Origin: Falciphora oryzae
Lineage: Eukaryota > Ascomycota > Sordariomycetes > Magnaporthales > Magnaporthaceae
Length of the DNA: 64,000 nucleotides
NCBI GenBank assembly: GCA_000733355.1
Contig: JNVV01000019.1
Span: 62,001 to 126,000 of the forward strand
Direction of reading: 5' to 3'
Translations under genes and position numbers: made by a program
Notes under the pieces: model-generated
Told to the model about the DNA's origin: nothing
The model's input: only the letters and a program-made list of their open reading frames with translations
Database searches by the model: none
Shown: positions 45,704-57,028 of the stretch, in pieces
Layout: every line of letters begins with the position of its first letter
Numbering within the stretch: position 1 is the stretch's first letter

Positions 45704-47276
45704 TCACCCTTGGAAAAGACGGTTGGCAGCGTAGTCGAGATTACCCCCGGTGGCCGTCAACGCCTGAACGACAGCTTCTCGGCTGAACCCCAGGTTCATG
45801 AGCTGTTCGATATGCTCCTCGGGGAACTTTGGCAGGGGAGGGGGGCCGGGAAGGCTCTGTTGTGGCTGGGAGCCTGACGGTTGCGACGGCCCTGCGGGCG
45901 ATGGCTCGGGAGCACCAGCGGTGGCGGGGCCTGATACCGCGCCGGATCTCGCGCCAATAGTAGTGCCTCCGGGCCCGCTAATGGTTGGCTCCTCCTCCAG
46001 CGCCTCCTCGGATTCCTTGGGGATGTCAGCCTCTCCAAGGAACGAGATCTCCTCGCCCTGAATAATGAGCTTCCCCTTGGACAGGTCAATAGTGGCCTGG
46101 TAGCGCTTGAGCATATCCAAGCCCAGCAGGAGATCAACCGACTTGCCCTCCATGACCGTGAAGCTGCAAGGGAGGAACAAACTGCCGATCTTGATAGGGG
46201 CTGTGTGGACCCTCCCAATGATAGTAGCGGTGCCGACGCCTCGAGCCACACCGGCAAAGCGCCTGTCGACAAGGCGCATGATACCACAGGCCTCGGCGCA
46301 GCTCGGCGACATGATGGTCGCTTGCGCGCCTGAGTCGACCATCGCCTTGACCTTGTGTCCGTTCACTTCGACGTCGGCATAGAGGAGGTGGACACGGCCA
46401 AAAACTAGTGGAGTGTTCAACGGTCGAGTTAGAACAGGGAAAACTCCCGACGCGAGTGTGGTAGGGAAGGATTGGGGCGGCAAATGATGTGATAGAACGG
46501 CGAAGACGAATAGAGGGATAGGAAGGGATACAACGATAGAGGGGATAGAAGAGGCAAGGATTACCTTCAGGATTGTATTCCATGGCATTCTGCAGGTTCT
46601 CCATGACGCGCTCCTGCCTGATCATCTCCTCGATCTTGGTTTGCGCCTCGATATCGAAGGGGTCCTCGTTGAGCTGCTGTATTTGCCGCTGGCGCTCAGC
46701 ACGCTCTCTCCGGTCGCGGTCGATGCTCATGGAATAGAGCTGGGCGAAGCGCTCTGGGTCGTCGAGCACAGATGCCAGCTGCGGTTGCTGGCTGGTAAGG
46801 CTGGCGCGAATCGCAGGGTTGCCCAGGATTTGTAGTCGAATAAACTCCGGGTCCTGGGGCATTCCGCTGCCACCACCGCCAGCGCCCCTGCTGCCGGAAC
46901 CCTCGGCCATACCTCGGCCGGCCTGCTGACCGGCAACGCGGCTGCCCGAGGCTCCCCGCGTCTCCCGCACGTGGAGCCCAAGCAGGTCGCCGTCGACTAT
47001 CTGCAGCTCCTGCATCGTTTTGCTGTTGTCGGCGATGAGGACCCCGTTGTGGTAGAGGTGTTGTGACGTCGGTGCGATCTGGGTCTCGGCTTGTATAGAG
47101 CTCCGCAGGGTTTCGAGAGTCATGTCCGGGAAGATTTCGAGGGAGAGCAGGTCCTGATCCTCCGCCGCTGCGGGGTTCGTGATGCTGATGGTGACGCGCC
47201 TTCAACTCGACATGTTAGCGCCCTCACACGCTGTGAGCTTTCTTGGTCAGCAGTAGGATTCATGGTCGCAGTACAT
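45704..47276 (-). CDS. DDI1: Ddi1, UBL-UBA proteasome shuttle with retroviral-type aspartyl protease
   Basis: Best model: AT of the start codon at 47276-47275, intron 47274-47200, then 47199-46565 and 46404-45704; 445 residues. The G of the start codon is the first base of exon 2, giving MRVTISITN. The UBL domain (1-80) leads to a helical domain (about 120-190). The RVP-type protease core lies in exon 3, with catalytic Asp236 in MVDSGAQATIMS. The C-terminus is a UBA domain (about 405-445, MNLGFSREAVVQAL). Ddi1 acts as a homodimer that binds polyubiquitinated clients and can cut them; in yeast it also functions in DNA-protein crosslink and proteasome-stress responses. If the split start is wrong, translation could begin at 47123, but this would remove the first UBL strand. 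Confidence 0.85.
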
Positions 47277-49184
47277 GTTGGTTTTCTGGATGTCCGTGGC
47301 TCAGCCCTGGCCAGGCGGGATGATCAATGGCCTTGCAGGTCGGGAGGGAGGCAGGGACGGAGGAGATGGTGAGCTTGGAAACCGCGCCAAGTCGGACGGA
47401 AACAGCGGTGGGAGGGACGCAAGATGACAGAATGAATTGTCGGTTTGCGAGGAGAGTTTCGAGCGCACTCGATCCGCGGCTGGAGAAAAGAAATGTTCTG
47501 AGCGCGCGGGCAGGTACGGACGGACGTGTGGACGTGGGCGAACGAGCACAAACCAAGCCGGAAGTGGGCAGCACAGCAAAGGCTGGACAGAAGTCGGAAA
47601 GCCTCGATGCAGTGCAGATAGAGTGGGGCAGACTTCGGCACCAGACCTGGCGGACCTGACAGGTGGGTGGAGGGGCGGTCCCGCAGGTCCCGGTAGCTAA
47701 CTCCAGTCTGACGTGACCGCGGGGTTCCTCTGCAGAGAGCGGGGACCGGCGAGCCACCGACTCGACTCAGCTCCCTCGCTGCCTGGGCTTTCGCACTGCA
47801 TCCCCTGCATCATTGCTGCGACTGGCCAGCTGAGGAATCTGCTGGTATCCAGTTGACATCAAATCCCTCCAATTATCTCCAGAATTCGCTCCCCGAACCA
47901 TGCTGCCTACCGGTTACCTTGATGCACGCTATGCTATTTGCTTCGAGGCACAGATCACAGCAGGGGATGAAATGCCTAAAGGAGAGAGAACATGCAGGAA
48001 GGCTTCGGAAGCTGGAAGAGAGCCCGCGTTGGAAGACCCACATGGACCATAGCCGGGCAGGCAGCCAAGTCCCCCGACTGGATTTCACATCGTCCTCCGA
48101 CGACGATACAGGCTAGTGGTACTTTTATGGAATACAATGGCAACGGCTCGAAGGCGCAACGGTCAAGACTCAATGAGATTTCTAGATGTTAGACTACTGA
48201 GTTTCTTGCCATGGCCTTCGGGCGCTTGATCACACCCCGCCCAGAACACACGACGAATCGGGTATGTAGGTTGACAGTAAATGCAAGGCGATGAGGGTCC
48301 GCCACTTTGGACTGCGTGCGAAGCATGCGGCTCTTCCCGGAACACTTCGTAGGATTTTGGGACCGCATGCCGTCTATGGCAAGCCAGGCAAACGTTTCCA
48401 GTCCAACTCGCTGATGATCGCGGCTTAGGGTTAGCCCCTGAACCATTGATCCGTCTCGGCGGTGAACCATTCTACGAACCCCTCCGAATAAGGCGACAGG
48501 AAACTTTATTCCAACTAAGCGGATAGCACAGGTATTGGGTGAGGCTACCGTAAATATCCTAGCAGAACCAGACGTAGAAGTGAACAGGTGGCGTCAGCTG
48601 CCCCCGTGGCTACCTATATGCTGGAGGCATGGGAGTCATATCAAGCATCTCGTCCTTTGCTTCGGCCCGGGCCTCGCTGCCCACACACAAGCGGCTACCC
48701 ACCTACCACCAGTTACCTGAACTTGAACTTGGCGACTGGGTTTATCCAGGTGGGGGCTAAATGCCTCAAGGCTGGTTCCCTGATAGCTGTGGAGACATCG
48801 ACGAATGGCGCTTCAACCTTGCGTCTTGACACAGCCAGCCACGGGTCTCCATCGGCGAAGATCAAGTAGCCAAAGACGCCGTTAATTCATTGTGCTTTAT
48901 TCTAATCAAACTCCTGAAGGGGGTTTCAACCATGAACGTCCTTCTAATCGAGCCCAAATATAATCCCCATATACATGTAGGTACCTTGTAAAGACGCCTG
49001 CCTTCGTACGCCCACCTCCCCTTCCCATCACCATCGTCACCCCAGGCTGCCGTACAGGCTGATAAGTAAACGCCGACCCAATATCCAAGAAAAACAACAA
49101 GTGCCGGCAATTCAAATCTCTAATGCAAGATAAGCGTTTCGACGACTGGGGAGGGATCGCTAATCTTCACACCATGAAAACAAA
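47277..49184. other. Intergenic, upstream of DDI1
   Basis: A 1.9 kb spacer between the CLD1-like gene 3' end and the DDI1 promoter, both on the minus strand. Overlapping open frames in 47260-47757 are probably chance frames in GC-rich leader. No repeat or RNA gene seen. Confidence 0.4.
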
Positions 49185-51009
49185 TCAACTCCTAGATGAC
49201 TCTCTCTCCTTTCGGCTGTCCTCGCTCGTGGCCTTCATCTCTTCCGTGAGGACCTTGTTGAACTCGTCTGGATTGTCGATGTAGAGGTGGTGGCCAGCCT
49301 TGGAGACGATGACGACCTTTGCGGTGCCCTTCTCGCTGTGTTTCTCCTCGGGCGTGCCGCGCAGGAGGGCTTCGCGGGAGCGGGCCTTGAGCTTCTCAGC
49401 GGCTGCGTACCCGCCCTTGACATCCATCCAGTCGCTGTCTCCGTACATAAAGACGACAGGGATGCCCGTTTCACGGACCTCGGCCTGCTTGGTGGCAGGT
49501 GCCGTTGTCGTTGCCGCAGCCGTAGCGGTGGGGGACTTGATGACTTGCCTCCCGAGTTCCTCTATCCGGTTGATAATGGGCCTGCGGGCAAAGGCACCAG
49601 GGGCGAGGATATAAGGGAGGGCGTATTCCCCGCTGCCACGCTGGCGGAAGAGCGAGTAGGCGTAGTCGTGCAGCGCTCGCGACTCTGTGTCGGGCAGGTG
49701 GCTAAAGCGGCGGCTGGTCCAGCCCGAGACAAGGCGGGGACCAAAGGGGCCCGAAAGGCGGACAAGACTGAAAGGTGAGACGTTTGCGTCCCAGAGCCAG
49801 ACAATCCACTTATTCAGCGGTCTCCGTGGTGCTCCAGTCGAGTTTGTCTCTCGGTTTTTGCCGCCGTCGGCCTGGACTGCGGCAGCGGTGGCGGTCGGGG
49901 TGGCGGACGTCTTGGAGCGGGCGTTGAGAAAGTTGTTGTTGTCGCCAGTGTTTGGTGGGTTCTTTCGCGACACGATGGTCTCCTGATCCTGGGTAAACTC
50001 GTTGGACAAGGTTGAGTCTTCGTGCTGGGCGCTCGCGGCGTAGGGGTCCTCGGGAATGCCGACGGGTGAGGCGAGGATCAGCTTGTTGAGACGTCCGGGG
50101 TACTTAACGGCGTAAGATACGGCGAGGTAGCCGCCGAGCGAGTGGCCTAGCAGGGTGAAGCGCTCGATTTTGCGGATGCGGCGCCATTCTTCGAGCGAGT
50201 CGACAAACCAGTCCTCGGCCTCGAGCGTGCGCTCGAGCGGGTCTTTCGACTTTGGGAGTTTGAAGGCGGGGCGGCTAGAGTTGCCCATGCCAAGCATATC
50301 GAGGGCGTACAGCTTCCAGCCCTTTAGCCGGCTGAGGGGCTCGAAGTTTTTGTAGAAGAAGCCTAGGCCGGCGCCGTAGCCATGTACCACCACGAGCGTG
50401 TCATCGACCTTCTCACCCACCCGCTCGACCGAGAACTCGTTCAGAGCCCTGTCCTTTCCCGAGAGCTGGACCATGGACGTGCGCCAGATCCGGTTGCCGT
50501 ACGGGTCGGTGGTCCTTGCGACCTCGCCATTGCCATCTGCGGCTGTTGCCGCCTCCGCGATGGCCGCTGGCCTTACGTATGGGACGTGGGAAAGAACATT
50601 TTGCTGGGCAACGGGAGCCGCAACGCTTGTCCACTGGGGTTTTTACAGGCAAAGAATTAGCCAGAGAAAGGTGGGTGGATGGCAGGTAAAGGTAATACGT
50701 ATGTAATGATTAGGTACTCACCCACTGATATGCGGCTTCCTTGTAGCCGAGGGGGAAAAATGCCGCCATGCCCTTGGGCGCGTCTTGTCCAGACTGCGAG
50801 CCTTGTTCCTTGGCGCGCTGGGAGGCCAGCATCGGCCGTTGGGTGGGAGGAGAACCTGTGGCGTCGGCCGTCATGGCGATGGCGATGCTGCCGCCTCCGC
50901 TGCTGTTGCCGCTGTGGTGGCTGTCGTGGTCGGCGAATCGGTGGGCAGTGGGCGAGGATGCCGGCTGTCTTCCGGGCGCAGGCACAATCACACGCAGGTG
51001 CTTCAGCAT
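49185..51009 (-). CDS. Alpha/beta hydrolase of the CLD1/ABHD5 family (cardiolipin deacylase-like)
   Basis: Two exons, 51009-50722 and 50633-49185, phase 0; 578 residues. The family includes yeast Cld1 (mitochondrial cardiolipin-specific phospholipase), Ict1 and mammalian CGI-58/ABHD5. The oxyanion-loop motif HGYGAG is at about 180. The nucleophile elbow GHSLGG places Ser261. The acid lies in GDSDWMD, and the HX4D acyltransferase motif with the catalytic His is in GHHLYIDNPDEF. The signature FKEA/QWW-like start of the core spans the intron (EAAYQW to WTSVAAP). Residues 1-75 are Ser/His/Gln-rich and could act as a mitochondrial leader. A loop (about 310-385) with Asn/Thr/Ala is longer than in yeast Cld1 (445). 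It could act on cardiolipin or as a lysophospholipid acyltransferase. Confidence 0.85.
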
Positions 51010-51815
51010 GACCGTGGCGAGGGGACGGTGCCCGAGGGCAGGGGACGAGGTTATTATTTATCATGTACACGAGCGACGAGCCCAGACAGGCGCAGCCTAA
51101 TTCCGTCGGAGACTCTGAAGCCCCCGAGGTTCCCGCGCGTTGCGTGTCACATTCGCAGGGAGGCGTCTCAATTGATCCAGTGGATTGGATCGCCTTCCTA
51201 GTCGGGCCCAGCTGATGGCCCCGGAACGCGCGACGGGATTCGAGGCCCACCCCCCACTGGCTGCCCGAACAAGGGGGGTCGCTGCCACGGGCCCCCACCA
51301 CCCAACGGACACCGCATGGTCGGGGGATTAATCAGCCTGGCCAGCGTGCCAGCTCAAAAAAAAAAAAAAAAAAAAAAAGGACCCACTAAAAAGTCTCGAT
51401 TCTGAACGAAAGCGATGACGTTGGCTGCACGGCCCGGCGTGTCAGCCGTGCACCAGTCCTAATCTCTCGCACGGGGCTTGCGGAGCTAACAGGTCGCAGG
51501 TCCAGCAGCTAATTCCGGCGCCGCAGCCCCTTATCGCCGTTTGCCAACCCGACCCGGCAGCATCGCCACATACCCACCCTCCACCGAGACGCAGCCCATC
51601 AGACGAACGCGCGCATGCGAATGCAACCCGGAGCTATCTCTCGGCCTGCCCGACCCTGACGGTACTCGCTCGGGGGCCTGCACGAGAACGAGACGCCTCG
51701 GAGCCGGCTCCGGTCGGACCAAAACAAAAAAATTCCCGCTCCATCGAACCACCTTTATCGCCCTCCTTCCTTCCTCGCCTCGAGCCCCCAATTCTCGACT
51801 CTGCCCAACCCCACG
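51010..51815. promoter_or_regulatory. Divergent promoter region
   Basis: Spacer between the CLD1-like gene (-) and the Spo7-like gene (+). An A-run lies at about 51355-51378. The 200 nt before 51816 are C-rich and contain no stable open frame. Confidence 0.45.
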
Positions 51816-53318
51816 ATGGCGGACGACCTCGACTCGATCGTTAAGGGCGCCCCGCTGCCCGGTCGGGAGGAGGTGGCTAAGAGCGTCGGCGGCACGAGCC
51901 CCGTGTCGGCAGCTTCGGCGGCGGCCAAGCCCGGAGACCCGTTGGTGCACACGCCGAGCTCGCCGTCCATGATCTACCTCAACCTGCTGGTGCTCGAGGC
52001 GTCGCTGCGGGCGCAGTACCTGGAGCTGCGGGCGCGGCGCCGTCACCACGGCTTCTTCCTGACGCTGCTGACGCTGTGGACGGTCGGTTTCGGGTACGCG
52101 CTCTTCTTCGCGCCGCGCGAGGACGGCCGCGGCGTTGGTGGCTCCGTCTACTGGGTCGTCGAGGTCGCCGAGCGCGTCTGCTTCATGGGAGGCGTCATCA
52201 CGGTGATCCTGGTTTGGGCCACGGGCATTTGGGACCGCGGCGTGCGCTGGCCGCGCCGCTGGTTCAACATCTCCAATCGCGGCCTGCGCGGCTTCAACCT
52301 CAAGCTTGTCGCTGACAAGCGGCCTTGGTGGGCTGAAGCCTTCTCCACCGTTGCCTGGATCCTGAGGTATGGCATCTTTTCCAGCAGCGGTGGCCACCCA
52401 GGCTCGTCGTACCGCTGGGTCGATCCGGCCGTGTTGCGCGAGGTCGACGCTGAGCTGAAGCTGTCAGCCCAGGGCCACCCGACCCTGCCCATTGTGAGCG
52501 AGGACGAGGAGCGCCTGGGAGGCCCGGGTATGGGCATAGGCATGGCAGGAATTGGCGGCATGGGAGGCATGGGCAGCATGAGCGGCCACGAGGAGGACCT
52601 TGCGCCCGGCGGCGACTACGTCAAGCTATTGCTTCTTGCCAAGCCATTCAGCCCAACCTTTCGCGAGAACTGGGAACTCTACCGGACAGAGTATTGGGAA
52701 CGCGAGAATGAGAGACGTGCCCTCATCGGTGTCAAGCTCAAGGAGCGCGACCGCCGCCTGAGAAAAGAGCGCGGTGGTTGGCTGTGGTGGCTGCCTTGGT
52801 ACCGGGTGTTGGAGACGGGACCGCCGGCTGGAGTCCACCACCTCCACCACCATCACCATCACCATCATCATCACCAGCTTGGCAGTGAGAAAGGGTCGCT
52901 TGCATCGCGCCATGGACTGGGGTCGGAGCTGCGGGAGCACCGGCGGTCGCGCAGTGGCAGTGTGCGCAGGGGCAGCATGTCCAACAGCAACACGCCATCG
53001 CGAAGTCCCACGCCGACGGTCGAGATAGACGAGGCAGTCGGCGGCGGTGGGAGTGGAGTGTCGCGCAGGGCCAGCACGGCCTCCAACGCGTCCGAGATAA
53101 GGAGGAAGAAGAACCTGTCCACGTCTGGCTCTCAACGGTCGCAGAAGCGGCCGGAGTCAAGGTCCGTTACGCCAGAGATCCCGTCACCGCTCGCCAAGGA
53201 GGCTGCTGGCGGGAGTCCTGGCAAGGAGGCGACATCGCTAGGTGGTGAGGAAGGTGTGCGACAGGTTAGGAAGTCGTCTTCGCGATCGCCGGCACCGTCA
53301 GCTTCATCCAGGGAGTAG
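51816..53318 (+). CDS. Spo7-like regulatory subunit of the Nem1-Spo7 phosphatase
   Basis: Single exon, 500 residues. Spo7 binds the phosphatase Nem1 on the nuclear/ER membrane; the complex activates the lipin Pah1 and so controls phospholipid versus triacylglycerol synthesis. Two transmembrane helices (about 79-99 and 111-139) are preceded by the conserved SMIYLNLLVLEASLRAQYLE helix. RRWFNISNRGLRGFNLKL and the later FSPTFRENWELYRTEYWERE are family-conserved segments. A Gly/Met-rich loop lies at about 230-250, and a ten-plus His run at about 341-353. The Ser/Arg-rich tail after about 355 is not present in yeast Spo7 (259 residues). It could carry regulation by phosphorylation. Confidence 0.87.
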   Translation: MADDLDSIVKGAPLPGREEVAKSVGGTSPVSAASAAAKPGDPLVHTPSSPSMIYLNLLVLEASLRAQYLELRARRRHHGFFLTLLTLWTVGFGYALFFAPREDGRGVGGSVYWVVEVAERVCFMGGVITVILVWATGIWDRGVRWPRRWFNISNRGLRGFNLKLVADKRPWWAEAFSTVAWILRYGIFSSSGGHPGSSYRWVDPAVLREVDAELKLSAQGHPTLPIVSEDEERLGGPGMGIGMAGIGGMGGMGSMSGHEEDLAPGGDYVKLLLLAKPFSPTFRENWELYRTEYWERENERRALIGVKLKERDRRLRKERGGWLWWLPWYRVLETGPPAGVHHLHHHHHHHHHHQLGSEKGSLASRHGLGSELREHRRSRSGSVRRGSMSNSNTPSRSPTPTVEIDEAVGGGGSGVSRRASTASNASEIRRKKNLSTSGSQRSQKRPESRSVTPEIPSPLAKEAAGGSPGKEATSLGGEEGVRQVRKSSSRSPAPSASSRE

Positions 53319-54330
53319 TTAGCGCGCGGTGCATTGTTGGCAGACTAGGTGTCGAGTATTTACTTGACGGTGATTATGCGATTGATTTGGTCCCCTAAAA
53401 ATTAAGCTTTAGCTTCTGCCTTTGCCCGGTGCTTCTCCGCCCAAACCCCAAATCCCTAATTGATAAACACTAGACTAGAGGCGCCCTTCTCGATGTCCAT
53501 CCCGATGACGTTGAATTTGCGAAAGCAAACAAGAGCGAGCGAAATGGGAAGCGCCAAGATGTTGTCAACGTACGTCAGATGCTTGCGACGGTTTGCGACG
53601 AGTTATGTTCGTTGCTGCTCTCGAACCTCAACTAGGTACAGTGCCGTTCCGAGGCTGCAGCTCAGTGCATGGACGCGAGCCTTGGGTCCGGCCCCGAGAG
53701 AATCATATCATATATCAGTACCTAAGGTATGATCTCGACTGCTGGACGGATTGAAGCGGGGGCTTTATCGGCTTGGGCATACAACAGACGGGAACCAGTA
53801 GTTTTTGTCATGTCGTTTGTTGTGCTTGCCTCTCGGCGGGGAAGGAGCAAAAGCCACCACCCATGGTTGAAGAGCAATTGACCATTCTCCCTCGACTCCC
53901 CACTCTACCAGCTTGCATGTTATTTGCGGCAAAACCATAATAATTGCACCTCAATCCGGCCCTCGAGTGGCTTGTCTAACCAGGCCAGTCGGTGTTGGCA
54001 CCCCGAGTAAGGTCGCTCAGGAACGACATTAAGCCAGATCCAGCAACCGTGCTGGCGGGACAGCGCATGTAACACAAGCCATCACCATCGATCCCCAGCC
54101 CGCACATCACTCACAAAACGCAGCCTGCTGCCCGCTTAGACAACCGCCAGGATCAAGTGGAACCAGCTGCCTGATCAAGCTCATCATTTCGTCCCCTCGC
54201 ATGCCCGTCAGGGGTCTGCTACTTAACCCGGGCGATGCAAATCGCGCTTCTTCTTGTTTTTATCTAATCGTCTTTCGCCTTTCCTGTACGATTGTCCGCC
54301 TCTTCTATCCTGGCCTCGCCTCGCGTCCAC
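53319..54330. promoter_or_regulatory. Intergenic, upstream of the phosphatase gene
   Basis: About 1.0 kb between two plus-strand genes. No gene or repeat seen; the last 100 nt are pyrimidine-rich, as in other leaders here. Confidence 0.45.
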
Positions 54331-55449
54331 ATGTTCACGAGCGCGTCGTCAATGGGCGCCGGCCGTGGGGCCACAAAGGATGGCATGCCGCACCTCGCCC
54401 CCGGCATCTCGGCGGCCGCTCCGTACGTGAGCCGCCCGCCCAGTCCGCCCTATATTTCCATCCCGGCCGTGGTGGGCCACGGCAACTTCACCATGGTGCC
54501 GTCGTACGACAATGTGGACCCGACGATGCTCGGTGCGGAGGACCTGCGCATCATTACGCAGAACCGCGCCCAGATGGCCACCGACAGCACCATCAACTGG
54601 GCCTATGACATGCGCCGAAACGCCCAGCCTATCCTCGACTTCCTCTATCTCGGTCCCTGGGGCGCCGCGAAGGACCTCGACTTTTTGAGGCGCGAGCGCA
54701 TAACCATGCTGCTGGCCGTGCGTGACAGTCGCATCGCCGAGATCCGCGCTATGAGCGTCGAGCGCACCGCCACGGAGCTGGGAATCGTCGCCGACCACGT
54801 TGACGTCTCGGGGAACCAGGAGCTGATCCGCGTCTTTCCCGACGTCGCCCGGAAGATAAACGACCATATGCTGGACATCTATCGCTCCCAGGCCGTCGTG
54901 CCTACGCCGACCACAGCATCACCAGCACCAGCACCAGCACCGGCCGCCGCGCCGGCCGACGCCGTTGTCGCCCCCGGCCATATTGCCATTGACAAAGCCA
55001 GCTTTCGCCGCGGCAAGGTCCTTGTCTTCTGCGAGAGCGGCAACAACCGCTCCGCCGCCCTCGTTGCCGCCTACATCATGACCGTCTTCGGCGTTAACCT
55101 CGTCCGCGCCGTTCAGTTCGTCAACAGGCAGCGATTTTGCACAAACTTTGACGAGGAGACCAAGGTCTGGCTCAGGGCCTATCAGGACATCCTCGAGGCC
55201 AGGCGTGCCGTCGCCAACCACCACCGCCAGGCCGCCGCAACCCTGGGTCCCCAGGAGCTCCGCCACACCCCGTCCAAGAGGTCCATCCAGGAGACCTATG
55301 ACGAGACGAGCGACGCCGAGATGGGCGACTCGGGCCAGCAATCGGGACCTACGGCTGGCAACGATGACTCCAGCCACGATCGAGAGCGCTACATAGATCG
55401 GGCCTGTTTTGTCCCATTCATCGACAACAGAGACAGTGAAATGACCTAG
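54331..55449 (+). CDS. Atypical dual-specificity phosphatase (STYX-like)
   Basis: Single exon, 372 residues from the ATG at 54331. The fold follows dual-specificity phosphatases: AQPILDFLYLGPWGAAKDLD, ITMLLAVRDS, and the P-loop VLVFCESGNNRSAALVAAYI near residue 233. It keeps the nucleophile Cys and Arg of C-x5-R but has Phe where the preceding His is normally found. It is related to STYX-type proteins, in which Cys itself is lost; here Cys is present. An Ala/Pro repeat (about 195-215) inserts between the core elements. The C-terminal tail is Asp/Ser/Glu-rich. Function in fungi is not established; activity cannot be judged from sequence. A longer frame upstream starts only with TTG. Confidence 0.8.
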   Translation: MFTSASSMGAGRGATKDGMPHLAPGISAAAPYVSRPPSPPYISIPAVVGHGNFTMVPSYDNVDPTMLGAEDLRIITQNRAQMATDSTINWAYDMRRNAQPILDFLYLGPWGAAKDLDFLRRERITMLLAVRDSRIAEIRAMSVERTATELGIVADHVDVSGNQELIRVFPDVARKINDHMLDIYRSQAVVPTPTTASPAPAPAPAAAPADAVVAPGHIAIDKASFRRGKVLVFCESGNNRSAALVAAYIMTVFGVNLVRAVQFVNRQRFCTNFDEETKVWLRAYQDILEARRAVANHHRQAAATLGPQELRHTPSKRSIQETYDETSDAEMGDSGQQSGPTAGNDDSSHDRERYIDRACFVPFIDNRDSEMT

Positions 55450-56213
55450 TGGTGGCCAGCTCCTGGTCTATAGCTGCCATGTACTTCTCCTTTTCCCCTC
55501 TACCACCATAGATATTTCTAATGTCTTGTTTTTTTTTTTTTTTGTTTTTTTGTTTTTTTTTACTTTCAGCAGGCACCTGATCACAAGACTTTAGTCACAC
55601 AAGCAAACCTGCGTTTCCGGGGGCAGAAAAAAGGCGTTGGAGAAAGGTTATACCCGGTATTGTTATTCCAGTGGCCTGTCTGGCATCCCAGTGATGGATT
55701 TTGGGCGCATGGGCCGATATCACAACCATCGTGGCCCTCTTGCCCGGCCCCTTATGAGTGGAGACACCACTCTGCTCAACGTGGAGATGCTCTATGTAGC
55801 TTGGCTGCCTACATATTTTACAAACTTTCTTTCTTCATTCTCTGTACTTCAGAAACATTTACGAATAGAGTAAATAAAGGCTCTTACAGGTACAAAACGT
55901 CGCAAGATCACCGTTCCCGTCTCCACAATGTCTAACAAGCTGGCCTTTGCAGACCCCAGCCCACTGGTGCCGACCTCAAGGTGAGCGGCAGGTGAGAGAG
56001 ATCTGATATCCCACTCAACACGACTTGGGCACCTCTATGGACAATACCCCGGCGGTCTCTATTGACCCACCTGGCACCTCTATTGACGCCAGCCACTTAC
56101 GAGGCAACCTCTGGCCATCTGATCTCTTCCCCCAATCTCTGGCTACCTCGGTGGCGAGCTCCGAGCCTACCCACCACCAATCATTGCTGCCATAGAGCCC
56201 AAATCTTGGTCAG

Positions 56214-56266
56214 NNNNNNNNNNNNNNNNNNNNNNNNNNNNNNNNNNNNNNNNNNNNNNNNNNNNN
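56214..56266. other. Assembly gap (53 N)
   Basis: Run of unknown bases. The length may not be real. The flanks share short repeats such as cacctctattgac to the left and CT-rich DNA to the right, suggesting a repeat that did not assemble. Confidence 0.99.
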
Positions 56267-56569
56267 ATAGAACTACCTCCCTCAAGCTAACCCTGACGGG
56301 CGAATCAGCTTGCTGCCTACGACCCGACAATAGGAACATGACAATAGGAACAAACGGCCACCGGAAACCTACTCCGCTCGCCTTCGCCCTATTCCCAGCC
56401 TCCTCATATTCTTTTTTGTCCGGAGGGCTGGCCCTGGGACTCTCTATAGAGGCACCACCTGCACCACCCCAAGAGCGCTGTGCTCTCCTCCTCTTCAGCT
56501 TCGTCCATCTTCAAATCTTCACCCGCATCTTGGTCCTTCCGCTACCTTGGCCGCGTCGTCGGGCTTTGC

Positions 56570-57000
56570 TCTACTTGATCTATCCAGAGCGTCCTCGGCT
56601 CTCCTGATTCTTCTGTCGACCTTTAGTCTTCCATATCGAAAGTTCCGTCGACCTTCGGACCTTTCCGCACCCTCTCGATTTTTTTTCGACCTCTCTTCTT
56701 CTACTTCGGTAGCTCTGTCAACCTTTCCGAACTCTTCCCCGACCTCGATCCTTCTTTCGATCTTTGGTCCTTCAGCTATCTCGGGGTCCCTTTCTTGATC
56801 TTGGTAACTTCTCCACTCGATCTTTGACCTCCCCATCGACTCTTGATCAATTTCTCGATTTCTAGTCCCTTCATCTACTCTTGGTCTTCACCTCCGACCG
56901 TTCTCTGCTTCCCTATCGATCTTTAGTCCTGCCACCGATTCCGGGTGTCACCATAGATTCCCGGTTTCTCTATTATCGCTTTTCGTCAACTAGCCTGTCT
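56570..57000 (+). repeat. Pyrimidine-rich block with degenerate repeats of tcgacctttag
   Basis: The + strand is mostly C and T. Variants of the core tcga-c/t-cttt-x-g recur about every 25-40 nt, for example near 56617, 56650, 56760, 56815 and 56915. It ends just before the ATG at 57029, so it may be both an eroded tandem repeat and the 5' leader of the next gene. Confidence 0.5.
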
Positions 57001-57028
57001 ACTACACGTTCTTGAAGAGTCGAGTATC

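Larger units (their letters stand above)
55450..57028. other. Gap-containing, gene-poor spacer
   Basis: It includes T-rich tracts after the phosphatase stop (55529-55560), an A/T-rich stretch, an assembly gap (56214-56266), and a strongly pyrimidine-biased block (about 56440-57000). Two short open frames (start 55928 with a following GTGAGC, and 56037-56195) are protein-like in places but unsupported. Confidence 0.5.

Noticed and set aside
55928..55982. Short protein-like start (MSNKLAFAD) followed by a GTGAGC donor
   Set aside because: Only 18 codons, no partner exon before the gap; too little to annotate.
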